DNA of 64,000 bases from Isochrysis galbana (GCA_018136815.1 CM030937.1:1600253-1664252), one strand, 5' to 3'. Positions 44,313 to 55,240 are shown, counted from the first letter of the stretch. Notes: generated by a model from the sequence alone, not told the origin. A program made the numbers and translations.

Positions 44313-45260
44313 CTACCTCCGTTTCAAAACTGAAACCCGTAGGACCGGTAGATCAAAAATAAAACTAATAAGAGCTAGACGAGAAAGCGCGCCCTTGAAC
44401 TATGTTGCATGGGGTACATTGGGGCTTAATCCTATTACTTTAGACGGTCTCACAATTGTCATTTTATCCCTCAACCATGGCGGCCACGGGAGCCACTCGA
44501 TTCCTGCCTGTCTGCCTGTCACGCGCATGCGGCAAGTCATACTCATTCGAACCATCCGCATTCACGATACACTTACACACCATTTGCTTAGTATCAAACA
44601 AGTCATTGAGCTTCTCTGAAGGATACTAATTGAATGCCTGCATGCATTGCTCAGCAAAACGGTCCCCCTAGCCCCCCCCCCCCCCCCCGCCCCCCGGCCC
44701 CCCCGGCCCCCTCCCTGGCTCCCCCCCAGCCCCCCCGGAGCCTCGCGGCCCCGCGGCCCCCCCGGCTCCCTAGGCCCCCCTAGGCCCCCCTTGGACCCCC
44801 CGGCCCCCCCGGCCCCCCCCGCCCCCCCCGGCCCCCCCAGCCCCCCCCAGGCCCCCCCCCGGCCCCCCTGGCCCCCCCGGCCCCCCGGTCGCCCGGTCCC
44901 CCTGGCCCGCTCCTCAGGGACCAGGGATTGTGTCGCTGTCGCGCGGCCTTGCCCACGAGCCTCCCGTGCGCTTGCCATGCTGCGGTGGCTCCACCACCTT
45001 CAGCCTCGGCATCGCAATCGCAATGAAGCCGATTCGCGGCAAAGCTCCCGCCCACGCGCACTTTTCACTATAGACTATAGACCTCTTGAATAATATCACG
45101 TATCACGGATCTCTTCATTCCCCTAATGCTTTGAGGTCGAACCTCCGCCGCAGGACAACGCGCCAATGTACCCGCTATCTCATAGAATCAACAAAATCTT
45201 TACTATGGTTCCTCATAGGCTAGCAGGGAGCCAAAGGTTTCAGTTTTGAAACGGAGGTAG
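44313..45260. mobile_element. 948-bp TA-flanked MITE with C-rich core
   Basis: Perfect 25-bp terminal inverted repeats start CTACCTCCGTTTCAAAAC at 44313 and end with the inverse at 45260; TA flanks both ends (44311-44312, 45261-45262). There is no transposase frame. The core (about 44668-44905) is dominated by C runs separated by GG, giving strong G-quadruplex potential on the opposite strand. The TIR resembles those of Stowaway-type Tc1/mariner MITEs of plants in its CTCCGTTTCAAA portion, as far as I can judge by eye. Confidence 0.88.
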
Positions 45261-45357
45261 TAAATAATTTAATCTATTTTGACCAAAACATAAAGCACAA
45301 ACAGGAATTGAGTAATTGACTGGACAAGAAGTACAAAAGACAAAAGAATCCCCACGC

Positions 45358-45801
45358 ATGGCGGCGGTGCGCAGCGCGCGCGCCAGTGCGGGGCTCGCGC
45401 TGCGCCGGGGCGGGTGGGACCGGCTGGGCCGGTGGGACCGGCTGGCGCGGCGGGCGCTGGCGACGGCACCGACTCCGGGTGCGAGCACGCTTGACGCGCC
45501 CTTCATCTCCGACACGATGCCGCTTGCAGAGGGCGTGATAGGCGAGCTCGGCGAGCTCTGCGTCGCAGTTGGAGACCAAGTCTCTGAGAACGACGTGGTC
45601 GCTGTGATCGAGACGGGTGCGTGCCTCCACTCGCCTCGCTTCCCTCCCAATCCTTCCCTTACGTCTCTTCCGTTCGTTTGGGACATCGTAGACAAGGCGG
45701 CCATCAACGTGAAGGCGAGCCAGTCGGGGGTCATCGCGGCCATTCTAGTGGAGATTGACGAGCCGATCACCGAGTGCATGCCGATGTTTGAGCTGCGATG
45801 A
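45358..45801 (+). CDS. Mitochondrial single lipoyl-domain protein
   Basis: Exons 45358-45616 and 45692-45801 join in phase over a 75-bp GT-AG intron; 122 residues. Residues 1 to about 38 are Arg/Ala-rich without acids, a typical mitochondrial presequence. The rest is one lipoyl/biotinyl fold: MPLAEGVIGELGELCVAVGD, then VIETDKAAINVKASQSGVIA with the lipoyl-lysine in ETDKA (the intron falls inside this motif), ending at MPMFEL. It most resembles the lipoyl domain of 2-oxoacid dehydrogenase E2 (2-oxoglutarate type), but the peripheral-subunit-binding and acyltransferase domains are absent and the stop follows the domain directly. It could be a free lipoyl carrier or a truncated E2 copy. The left neighbour is a MITE ending 97 bp upstream. 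Confidence 0.8.
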   Translation: MAAVRSARASAGLALRRGGWDRLGRWDRLARRALATAPTPGASTLDAPFISDTMPLAEGVIGELGELCVAVGDQVSENDVVAVIETGACLHSPRFPPNPSLTSLPFVWDIVDKAAINVKASQSGVIAAILVEIDEPITECMPMFELR

Positions 45802-46652
45802 GAGAGCGTCAACTGCAAGTTCTCTGCTCGAAATCGCACTTCTTTCTCGGTGGCTCACGATTGGCACGCGTACCGCCGCACGCCCGATGCGAGGGCTCTT
45901 GTGACAGTTAGCTAAAGCGGCATCATTGTGCTCCCGCTTCACTCTGAGGAGCATTGTACCATTCGATTTCCGGCTTATATGGCAGCATCTTCTCGGGGCA
46001 GGAGCAGGCACAACTCTTGGGCTATATGCGGAAAGCGTTGGTCACCTATATCATACCACCGACCTGGGACTGGCCAACTCTGAGCCTTGTTCTTTCACCT
46101 CTCGTTCATAAGCAACTGCGGCTTTTGGACATTGGTTGGGTATCAGGCACCGAGCACGTTTGCAAACGCTGGACTATTTTTGCTTCATTAAATGGTGTTG
46201 ACAGCGGAGATGCGCAACGTGCCGGCGCATATGGTCCCGATCTGTAGATTTCTCCGCTAGCTGTTTTGCAAAATGCAGTTGCAATGGTTCATGTTCAACT
46301 TTTAGCACCATCATGGACGGCAAGAAGAGGGCTTGAGAGGTGCCAGCTCCTTTCATCTTGCATCTCCGCGAGCTCATCGTCTCGCTACGTTTGAGTGTGG
46401 GTGTTGCATGCTGTGGTCTTTGAGCTGTAGTGGTTGGGATACGGTGTCGGTGGCGATGATGACGATGGTTGGCATCGTAGATCATAGGGCATCGATAGGC
46501 ATTGTATGCCCGTACGCGCGACGTGTGGGGCTTGGACTTGGGCGTGGTGATGCAGGTAGGGGTAGGCCAAAATATGCGCATGGGTGCAGGCATACTTGAG
46601 TGAATTTTGTGGAGCTGCGAACTTCAAACGTGTCGGCATATTTCATATTCAA

Positions 46653-46695
46653 AGGTCGTTTGCCTTCATTTGGTACCCCTCGTTTCCAAATACGC
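46653..46695 (+). repeat. 43-bp direct repeat, copy 1
   Basis: Matches 46898-46940 with two or three substitutions. Confidence 0.85.
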
Positions 46696-46897
46696 GATGC
46701 GGGGCCACCACGAGGGAGTCCCAATCCTAGGGGTGGGAGGGTGAAGGCGCGGGGGCGGCCCCAGTCTCGGCCGCGTCACAGGTACCCCTCCTGCCCCTGC
46801 GCCCTGTCCCTGCGCCCCTGCTCTCCCTCTTTGTCGACCCCACCTCTCCCTCCGCCCCCTCGACTCCGGAGTGCTCCTGGAATGTGATTCCCGCCCG

Positions 46898-46940
46898 AGG
46901 TCGTATGCCTTCGTTTGGTACCCCTCGTTTCCAAATACGC
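46898..46940 (+). repeat. 43-bp direct repeat, copy 2
   Basis: Matches 46653-46695; 245 bp apart. Confidence 0.85.
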
Positions 46941-47005
46941 TCCCGGTACAAAAAAATCTTCTAGAATTTGAGTAAAGGCAGACACCCACCTCACAGTGCT
47001 CAACC

Positions 47006-47760
47006 ATGTCTACAAATGGAAGGGCGCCTGCTGATATAGTACTGAAGCGATTGGAATGGATCAAAAAAAGATGGACCAGAACTTTAAAAAATTCATCACA
47101 CCTCTCTTTCCATATGCCAATTCTAAAACTGCCATGCAGGTTATAGCGGAAGCATTGGACAGCATCAGTCCGCCGCCGCCGGTTGGGGGCTCCCTGGCCG
47201 ACCTAAGTTTGTTGACGTACACTGAAGAATGTCAGTTCTTATTCAATGTATTCAATTTCAAGCACAATACGAAAATTGAAGACACCTTACACTCCATTTG
47301 CGAGATTGATAAACCATTCACATTGGTTTATATTAGACACACTCTCTTGGGCAATAAATTAACTGAGAAAACAATCCTCGATATGAGTCGTGACGTTCTG
47401 CTGGGTACAATCAAAACTTATGTCAATTTGGAATTAATTCCCCACCTCCAAGAATTGTTAGAAGGTGTCGATTCGGGTTCAGCTTCCCAAGTAAAGATTG
47501 AAAACAAAAGGCCGCTTATCGGTTCGGGTTCAGCTCCCGTAAAGATTGAACGCCACAAGGCCCAGCAACATCAAATACAAAAAAGCTCGGTCCTAGGACA
47601 CCGGGCCGAGCTCACCATGAGGGCGCTCCTGCGAGCAAGGGGATGCATGGTTACTAGTGCGTGCCCCCCCCCCTCGATGAAAATTCCAGCGGCCTCCTCG
47701 TCACGCATGACGTGGCCGCCGCGCAGCCGCATGCAGGACCTCTCTTCACACTTGTCTTGA
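47006..47760 (+). pseudogene. AT-rich foreign-looking ORF, frameshifted at A7
   Basis: An ATG at 47006 opens a good frame that meets a run of seven A at 47063-47069; the protein-like reading continues in a different frame through to about 47530 (helical, e.g. IKTYVNLELIPHLQELLEGV) and formally to TGA 47758-47760. A single-base change in the A run would unite them. Codons are strikingly A/T-ending compared with every neighbouring host gene. A local duplication (TCGGGTTCAGCT...GTAAAGATTGAA) lies near 47475-47550. No family recognised. Its composition and the neighbouring viral-like relic suggest acquisition from a virus or other AT-rich source; an assembly error at the homopolymer is also possible. 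Confidence 0.5.
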
Positions 47761-48290
47761 AAGGATCGTCTTCAATGAGTGCATTGGATGTATACCGCAC
47801 TCCTCTTGTATCAGCTTGAACTTCTTTTCGATGTCGTAAAAGCTGTGGTACGGGTCAATGTACCCTGCTTCTTTTCGAGCATGAGAGGTAATGCCTTCCG
47901 GTCTTATCGATGGCGTAGGGATACGGAAAGTCGTTCGCTCCTACAGGCGATACGAATGCGACGATCTCGTCGACGGCCTCAAATTCAAACACTTCGATGC
48001 CCACGAATACGTACTTGAGGTCGCCGATGTAGAAGAGCAAAGAGTTCCCTGCTTCATTGAGCTTGTTCACTCTGTCGTACCCTCTTGACAATACAGTCAA
48101 TGGGCAGAGGTGGCTGATGCCAACAAACACATCCTCGCACACGAACGCGTGATGCGAGGCTTCGCCGTGTACATCGACCAAGTGCCTACCGTCATCGCGC
48201 TGTGCAACGGACGCGACAAAGCCCACGCCGCCATTGTCACGGGTCGCGTACTTTTGGACACCGGGTTCAGGGGCGAGAATCCTTCGCCAG
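47761..48290 (-). pseudogene. Decayed relative of an uncharacterised giant-virus protein family
   Basis: The minus frame from about 48285 to 47855 reads KYATRDNGG near its start, NSLLFYIGDLKYVFVGIEVF in the middle and SPVGANDFPYPYAID towards the end. From memory these match a family widespread in nucleocytoplasmic large DNA viruses of algae and protists (D/H-NGGxPF, then GNSxL...YVYIG, then SPVGNxDVPYPYA) with no known function. After YAID the family-like continuation (a DPYHSFYDIE-type segment) is in another frame, so an indel disrupts the gene near 47875. No ATG is seen at the start and no signal for expression. Probable endogenous viral relic. Confidence 0.5.
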
Positions 48291-48521
48291 TGCTAATGCC
48301 TACATGCATTTCCATCGTCGTGCATGCTAGCATTAGCATTAGCATTAGCTAGCACTTATTTCTCATTTGCGCCGTGCACAGGCGCCACAAGTGAGGGTGG
48401 CAAAGGCCTTGCAATAAAGCCTTAAGTAACACTTATACGTCGTAAGCCTTAAGTTGCAAGTGCTGAGCTAAGTTTATATACTTAGTACTTATAGTACTTA
48501 GCGTTCGTCTATGGCCTATGG

Positions 48522-48600
48522 TAGGGCGGTCAAATCAAACACTATTTTAATTCTAAGGGCTAAAGGTGCGAAAATGAGAAAGTTAGGATTGAGGAAATAC
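48522..48600 (+). repeat. GGGCGGTCAAA element end, copy 2
   Basis: TAGGGCGGTCAAA followed by AACACTATTTTAA, CTAAGGGCTAAAG and TTGAGGAAATAC, as at 24612-24716. Confidence 0.65.
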
Positions 48601-49244
48601 ACCAAAGTAAAGCAGTAGAAACCCAGCAAACACCGATCTACGATCTAGCACATATTACATATTACATCATAGCATGGACCATGGAGATACATCCTAGGCA
48701 ACTTCTACAAAGTTGAATACACAGGCTCCGGCACGTGGTGCGTTAGCGACACAACCCTCTTCAATGCCGCCCAACCCTTTGGTTGCAGGCCTAGCTGGCC
48801 ACTCAGTAGTACATGTGGGCTGAGCACAATGCCTGACTCAGGGCCCTAAAGCCTCAAGGGGCCAAAATACCGAGGGGGAGAACGGTTGCGCTAGGAATTG
48901 GCTAAGTACTCCTACCGAGTAAGATTCTATTTCGCACACTTATCTCTGCGTAGAAACGTGGTAAAGGTAGAGAATGCGTGAGGGGAGAGAGAGGGTAAGG
49001 GAGAGGAGAGAGGGGAGATGTGTGGGCTGTACTACAGAGAGGAGAAATGTGAGAGAGGAGTGAGAGAGAGAGGGGAGACGGAGGACGAGGAGAGGAGAGG
49101 GGGAGAGGGAACAGGAGAGAGAGGGGGAGGAGAAGAGAGATGTGAGGCGAGAGGAGAGAGGAGAGAGAGGAGTGAGAGTGAGAAGGAAGAGAGGAGGGGG
49201 AGACCTAGAGAGCATGGATGTGGTCGTGAAGAGTAGTACTCCTA

Positions 49245-50332
49245 AGGAGAGGAGAGAGGAGAGAGGAGAGAGGAGAGAGGAGAGAGGAGAGAGGAGAGAG
49301 GAGAGAGGAGAGAGGAGAGAGGAGAGAGGAGAGAGGAGAGAGGAGAGAGGAGAGAGGAGAGAGGAGAGAGGAGAGAGGAGAGAGGAGAGAGGAGAGAGGA
49401 GAGAGGAGAGAGGAGAGAGGAGAGAGGAGAGAGGAGAGAGGGAGGAGAGGAGAGAGGAGAGAGGAGAGAGGAGAGAGGAGAGAGGAGAGAGGAGAGAGGA
49501 GAGAGGAGAGAGGAGAGAGGAGAGAGGAGAGAGGAGAGAGGAGAGAGGAGAGGAGGAGAGAGGAGAGAGGAGAGAGGAGAGAGGAGAGAGGAGAGAGGAG
49601 AGAGGGAGAGAGGAGAGAGGAGAGGAGGAGAGAGGAGAGAGGAGAGAGAGGAGAGAGGAGAGAGGAGAGAGGAGAGAGGAGAGAGGAGAGAGGAGAGAGG
49701 AGAGAGGAGAGAGGAGAGAGGAGAGAGGAGAGAGAGGAGAGAGGAGAGAGGAGAGAGGAGAGAGGAGAGAGGAGAGAGGAGAGAGGAGAGAGGAGAGAGG
49801 AGAGAGGAGAGAGGAGAGAGGAGAGAGGAGAGAGGAGAGAGGAGAGAGGAGAGAGGAGAGAGGAGAGAGGAGAGAGGAGAGAGGAGAGAGGAGAGAGGAG
49901 AGAGGAGAGAGGGAGAGAGGAGAGAGGAGAGAGGAGAGAGGAGAGAGGAGAGAGGAGAGAGGAGAGGAGGAGGAGAGAGGAGAGAGGAGAGGGAGAGAGG
50001 AGAGAGGAGAGAGGAGAGAGGAGAGAGGAGAGAGGAGAGAGGAGAGAGGAGAGAGGAGAGAGGAGAGAGGAGAGAGGAGAGAGGAGAGAGGGAGAGAGAG
50101 GAGAGAGGAGAGGAGAGAGGAGAGAGGAGAGAGGAGAGAGGAGAGAGGAGAGAGGAGAGAGGAGAGAGGGAGAGGAGAGAGGAGAGAGGAGAGAGGAGAG
50201 AGGAGAGAGGAGAGAGGAGAGAGGAGAGAGGAGAGAGGAGAGAGGAGAGAGGGAGAGAGGAGAGAGGAGAGAGGAGAGAGGAGAGAGGAGAGAGGAGAGA
50301 GGAGAGAGGAGAGAGGAGAGAGGAGAGAGGAG
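49245..50332 (+). repeat. GGAGAGA heptanucleotide array, ~1.1 kb
   Basis: About 155 copies of the 7-bp unit, with occasional single-base or two-base interruptions (near 49440, 49550, 49965, 50090). It ends 15 bp before the TRAPPC8 ATG, so it is promoter or leader. Pure polypurine of this length can form triplex DNA. Confidence 0.97.
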
Positions 50333-50346
50333 CGAGAGGGGTTGCG

Positions 50347-53300
50347 ATGTCCTCTCTCCCCGACCAGTGCACCGCTGTGGTCATGCTGATGGTGACTCGC
50401 GACGCTGAGGCTCTACTCAGCTCATGTGGTCTCTCTGCGAGCAGCCTCTTCTCCCCCTTCTCCTCCCGCTTCACTCCGGAGCCACGCCTCTCCGTAATCA
50501 CCTCGGGAGAGGCCTCTCCCCTCTCGACTTTCTCTCTCCGCTTCTTCACGCCTTCTCAGATGAGGCAGCCCTCGGCCGAGGAGGCGGACCAGAGGCTGGA
50601 ACAGCTGGTAGAGGCGATCGACCACTCGCAATCTCTCACGCCGCGCGCCGGCGACCGCTCCCCCTGGCTGCCCGCAGTGACGCAGGCCCTCGGCTACCAA
50701 CTCTCGTTTGCAGAGCACAACGGGTGCGACTACCCCGTTGCATGCCTCTTTATCGGCTGCGCGGGAGAGGAAGGGCTCGTCTCGACCTTCAATGGCCTCT
50801 ACGCCTCGGGCATGCCACCCGTCCTCAGGGACGGCCTGTGCGACCCGCTGCTCGCAAAGTGTTTCGTGCTGCTGAACGACGCCTCTTCAGCGGGCAGGAC
50901 CCCCCCGGGGGGCGAGGCAGCATTGCAGCAAGTGGGCCGTGCGTTTGGCGTACAGGCGTGCCACTTGCTGACCATCAACTCGAGCTCCCAGCCACGCGCC
51001 GAAGCCCACCCGCTCTGGGCCTCAGGCAGCGGTGCCGGTGGCAGGCCCGCTGGCGCTTGGATGAGCGATGCTGATGTGCAGGGTCTGCGCGCCTTCGTGG
51101 CCGGCCCACTCTGCCGGGCGGTCGTGACGCACCTGTCTCAGCGGCTGCAGCAGCTAGAGGCCGTTGTGAAGGAGAAGCGGCAAGGCCTCAAGAACACCTT
51201 CCGCTCGTGGCTCGGCGGCAAGAAGACGTCGTCGCCTGGAGGCGCCGCCTCGGTGCTAGGTAGCATTGCCGGCGGCAGCAGCGGTAGCGCCCTTGCTGCG
51301 CCCCGCTATCTCAGCACGAGCATCGAGGCGCACATGCGTCAGCTCGCCGAGTACGCCTTCTTCCTGCAAGACTACCAACTCGCCTACACTTATTTCCGCT
51401 CGGCCGCCTCGGAATTTAAGTCGGACAAGGCGTGGCGCCACTATGGGCACGCGCAAGAGATGGCTGCGCTCTGCCTTGCACGGAACGGCGGCGGCAAGCG
51501 CGAGATCGCCGAGGCGTTGGACAAAGCCATCGCCAGTCACCTACGCTCAAATCGTGAGGCGGGTGACTGCTCCGCCCGCTTCGCGACCGCATCGACGCTC
51601 CGCCAGCTGGAGGTGACGGAGCACCTGAGCTCACGGGCGCGCACGCGCGAGGTGGCACGCAGCCTTGTCAACCAGTCGACGCATGAGTCGGGGCTCGTCG
51701 CGGCGCTTCTGCTCGAGCAAGCGGCCCGCTGCTTCGACTCCTTCGTCGCCGCCCCAATGCATCGCCAGCACGCACTGTACATGGTGCTTGCTGGCTTCCG
51801 CTACCTCTCGTGTGGCCAACGGCGGCAGGCGGTGCGCTCCTACTCGGCCGCGCTGCGTGTGTACGAGGGGGCCGGCTGGCTCTCGATCGAGTCACACGTG
51901 CACGCGGCTCTGGCGCGCAACTACGCCGGCTTGGGCATGGTCGACGACGCTGTCGTCTTCTTCCTCCGCCTGCTGCGCAACCACGCAGCCCAGCCTGCCG
52001 CGAAGCAGGCCACATACCTGCGCGAGCTCTGCTCCATCGTGGCGCAGCAACCGCGCCCGGTGCCGCTCACCGAGCTGCCCCTCCCGTGCTTCCGCAACGC
52101 GTCGATCCGCGTGTTGCTGAATGACAACGGGCAGCTCTCGCTCAGCGGCGCCAGGCCGGCGGGCGCCGCCTACGGCGGCGTCGGCGCCGAGCCCCTCTCC
52201 GCGGCCCATCCGCTATGGAAGCCGCTCGTTGAGCCGCTGCTGCCGAGCACTGATGTCTCCGCGGGCAACTGGCTGACGGGGCGCACTGCGCCGGCTGCCT
52301 CATCGCGGAAACCTTGCGCTGTGGTCGGCGAGTGGGTAGTCTTGTCCATTGAAGTCGAGAATCCATCACAGCTACCGCTTGAGCTGCGCGACATACGCCT
52401 TCGGTGCGAGCACACGCCAGCGCCAGTGGCGCCGGAGGCCTGCGTGTCGTCCAACGAGCCGTTCGAGCTCGATCTGCACCACCTTACGTTGCCTAAGACC
52501 TCTGTGGTGAGCGTGGAGCTGGGCGTCAGACCGCTTCTAATCGGCGGCCTCAAGCTGCTGGGCATTGACTGGGTGCTTCAGTCAGCGCTGCTAGGCGCGC
52601 ACACCCTCGAACTCAAGGGGCAGCGCCTCAACGCCACCAAGAAGCAGCGGATGGGGCGCGAATACGCCTTCAACCAGAGCCTCAGCCTTGAGGTGACGAG
52701 GCCGATGCCGCTGCTCCGCGCGCGGCTAGAGGGGATGCCCAACACGCTACTCCTTGGCGAGGTATGCCACGCTACTCTGCACCTCACCAACGAGGGTAGC
52801 ATGGCGACTATCGGGATCCAGGCGCGTGTCTCTCACCCCGCCTTCTTCGTCCTCGTTGGCGGCGACGCGCCTGCGCTAGCTGCTGGCGCGCGCGAGGCAG
52901 TCGGCAAACGCGATGCGACCGCAGAGTTGGCTACGCAGGCCATCCCGCTGCCTACCGGTGGTCTTGGCCCGCGCCAGAGCATCCAAGTGCCCGTGTGGGT
53001 ACGAGCTGCCGAATTGGGCGTGCACGACGTGCACCTCGTCTTCTGCTACGAGCCTGAGACTCCGAGCTCGCAGCTCAAGCGGCGGATCGCCCCCCTCTCG
53101 GCCCGACTTGAAGTTTCACCCTCCCTCTCCCTCGATGCCAGCGTCCGCCCCGCCCATTCGTGCGCGCGCACGGACCAGCACGTGCTCGCCCTGCAGCTGC
53201 GCAACGCGTCGGACAAGGCACGGTTGCGCGTGGCCCAAGTCTCGTGCATCTCGAGCACTTGGGGGCTCGAGCCCCTTTGCGGCAAGGCTGCCGCAGGATG

Positions 53301-54257
53301 CGAGGTTTTGACGCCCGCCAACGAATGCACGCTCCACCTGCGCATGCGCCCGCACGCTGCAACTACAACTTTGGTCGAAGACGGCAGCCTCGGCGACGTC
53401 TCCTCGGCTGGCGGCCCAATTCACTCGGTGCGCCCCTCCCTCTCCTCCACAAACCCGCGCTCAACTGCCTGCCGCATTGAGCCCGAGTTGCTACTTGGAG
53501 CCAGAAGCACCTTGGCGCACCTCGCGCGCGAGAGTCGTTCTTCTTCCCTCCGCAGGAGCTACGCATGCTACCCGGTGCGCCGATTGACAGCCGCGCCATG
53601 CCTCACTCGCTCTTCTTCGACCGCCGCTCGGCGTCTCTTGTCCAAGCCGAGACTATGGGCCGAAGCGCGGCGTTGCCGCCGCCACCGCCCGCTGCGTCGC
53701 TCTTGACCCCATCCAAGGTAGACACCATGGCCTCCGTGGTGATTCACTGGGAGAGTGAGGATGCGAGACAGAGAGGGCAGATCTACGCAGCGGCGATCCG
53801 AGTTGGTAGCCATCTTGCCGTTGAGGCGCCATCTCCACCGACCACCTCGCTCTTTAGCCGGCCATCGCCGCCGGCCGGCGCTCCTCCCGATCCTGAAGCG
53901 CTTGCGGCAGCAGTGAGCCTGGCCATCGTCTGTGACATGTCGACTAGCCTCAACTCGTTGCCACTGAGCCTCTTGCCTGTAGCCCTCCACTTGCGCAATA
54001 GGAGCAACGTCGACCTGGCCTACAACTTTTTGGCGCGCGCCGAAGGCAGCGCAAGGCAGGCCGATGTGGATCCGCCCATTGAGCTCTCAAGCGGCGGCCA
54101 TGCGGCGTGGTTGGGCGTCACCAAAGTCACCGCGGAGTGGCTCCCAGCCGGTGGTCATGCCGAGCTGAACCTCCATGCCGCCTTAGTGAGCACAGGCACA
54201 GTTGTACTTGAGGGGTTGTCAGTCGTCGTCTGTGGTTGGCGTGATGCGGTTGGCACA
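50347..54257 (+). CDS. TRAPPC8: TRAPPC8 / TRS85, TRAPPIII tethering subunit (3' end in gap)
   Basis: The family is the TRAPPIII-specific subunit that directs a Rab1/Ypt1 exchange complex to autophagy and early secretory membranes. Exon 1, 50347-53427 (1027 codons), starts with the family's N-terminal pattern (AVVMLMVTRDAEALL). It contains the most conserved block near residues 329-377 (MRQLAEYAFFLQDYQLAYTY, then SDKAWRHYGHAQEM), followed by TPR-like helices and beta-sandwich regions. Exon 2 probably starts at 53505 (GCCAG|AAGCACC) after a 77-bp intron (53428-53504, donor TCG|GTGCGC) and reads in phase through ESFFFPPQEL up to the N gap; at least 1278 residues. The exact acceptor is the weakest point. 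The gene ends in or just past the gap; sequence after the gap does not resemble it. A 1.1-kb purine array directly precedes the ATG. Confidence 0.85.
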
Positions 54258-54357
54258 NNNNNNNNNNNNNNNNNNNNNNNNNNNNNNNNNNNNNNNNNNN
54301 NNNNNNNNNNNNNNNNNNNNNNNNNNNNNNNNNNNNNNNNNNNNNNNNNNNNNNNNN
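54258..54357. other. Assembly gap (100 N)
   Basis: Exactly 100 N; interrupts the 3' end of the TRAPPC8 gene. Confidence 1.
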
Positions 54358-54639
54358 AAAAATACCCGCGACGTACCTCTCGTGTCCCCTTATCCCTTAT
54401 ATCGCTGCGTCGAGCCGGTGCATCCGGGTATGGGTATGCCATCAGCTTCTAGTTGACGGACACTCCACCTCCATCTGTCTCATGCTCAAATCGACAACAG
54501 GCAACAGGTCGCGTTCCGTCGAAAGAGGACCATGTGCATGTGAAAGTTAATTTCTATATACTGATTTTGTTTGAATTACGGGTAAAGTACGGGATTACGG
54601 GTTTAAGTGTAAAATACGAGAGTTTGCACTGGGCTTAGC

Positions 54640-54691
54640 GGATAAAGGTACCCAGCTTTCTAGGACCAGTCCTAGAAACTAGGACGGACTT
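54640..54691. repeat. CTAGGAC palindromic dispersed repeat, copy 2
   Basis: GTACCCAGCTTTCTAGGAC followed by GTCCTAGAAACTAGGACGG; can fold into a hairpin. Matches 23921-24005 in block order. Confidence 0.7.
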
Positions 54692-55240
54692 TGCTAGGTG
54701 AGAGCATGAGCATACCATGATATTTTGTCCCAAACCTTGGCTATTGAGTTACCACATGCATGTCCTCATTAAATGTTCCAGGTGTACCTAGGCACCATTC
54801 CCTCAGCAACACCAAGTTTTGTCGCGCGTTTACGCGGGTCACCTAGTCGGAATTGCTGCTTGTCCTAGAAACGGGAGAAATGGCTGATACCACCCAATTG
54901 GGAGCTCTTCTACCCATGGTCCCCAGGAGATGAAATGTTGCTTTGACTGCCCTCTTTGAGAACTTCAGTGACCACCAAGCTTGGTTTTGTCATCTAAGTG
55001 TCCAATCCGCTAGCCTACTGCTCCAAAAGGTCTAAAATAAAACTCCTCTGTGCGAGCGGACGCCCGAGTGCAGCACCGCATGCTGAATGTGGTAGCAAAA
55101 GTAAGCAAAGACAAGCTCCGCAGAGTTGGTCGTGGGGAGAGCTAAGGTTAAGGTTGAATTATGGGATGTGGAGATGGTTTGCTTCAGGTGATGGGATGTC
55201 TCATAAGCTCAGCATAGGCTATAATGGAGGCATGATCGGC

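Larger units (their letters stand above)
45802..47005. other. Intergenic with a 43-bp direct repeat
   Basis: No supported gene. A block containing TTTGGTACCCCTCGTTTCC recurs at 46653-46695 and 46898-46940, separated by a GC-rich segment of about 200 bp. This could be a target or end duplication of an insertion, but the flanks do not show inverted ends. Confidence 0.6.
48291..50346. other. Intergenic with purine array
   Basis: Begins with (ATTAGC)4 at about 48328-48352, then AT-richer DNA with a GGGCGGTCAAA element end (48522-48600). From 48960 the sequence is GA-rich, becoming the GGAGAGA array that reaches the TRAPPC8 start. No gene visible. Confidence 0.7.

Noticed and set aside
45954..46247. 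Plus-strand frame downstream of the lipoyl gene as further E2 exons
   Set aside because: No ATG, no acyltransferase motifs, and the lipoyl gene already ends in a clear stop; kept only as a check item.
49142..50549. Long open frames of RREERGE and LSPLSSL repeats on both strands
   Set aside because: They are direct translations of the GGAGAGA array, which lacks stops in several frames; no flanking domain supports coding.
54360..54456. Continuation of TRAPPC8 after the gap
   Set aside because: Neither frame after the N run resembles the family and the gap length is unknown, so the phase cannot be trusted.
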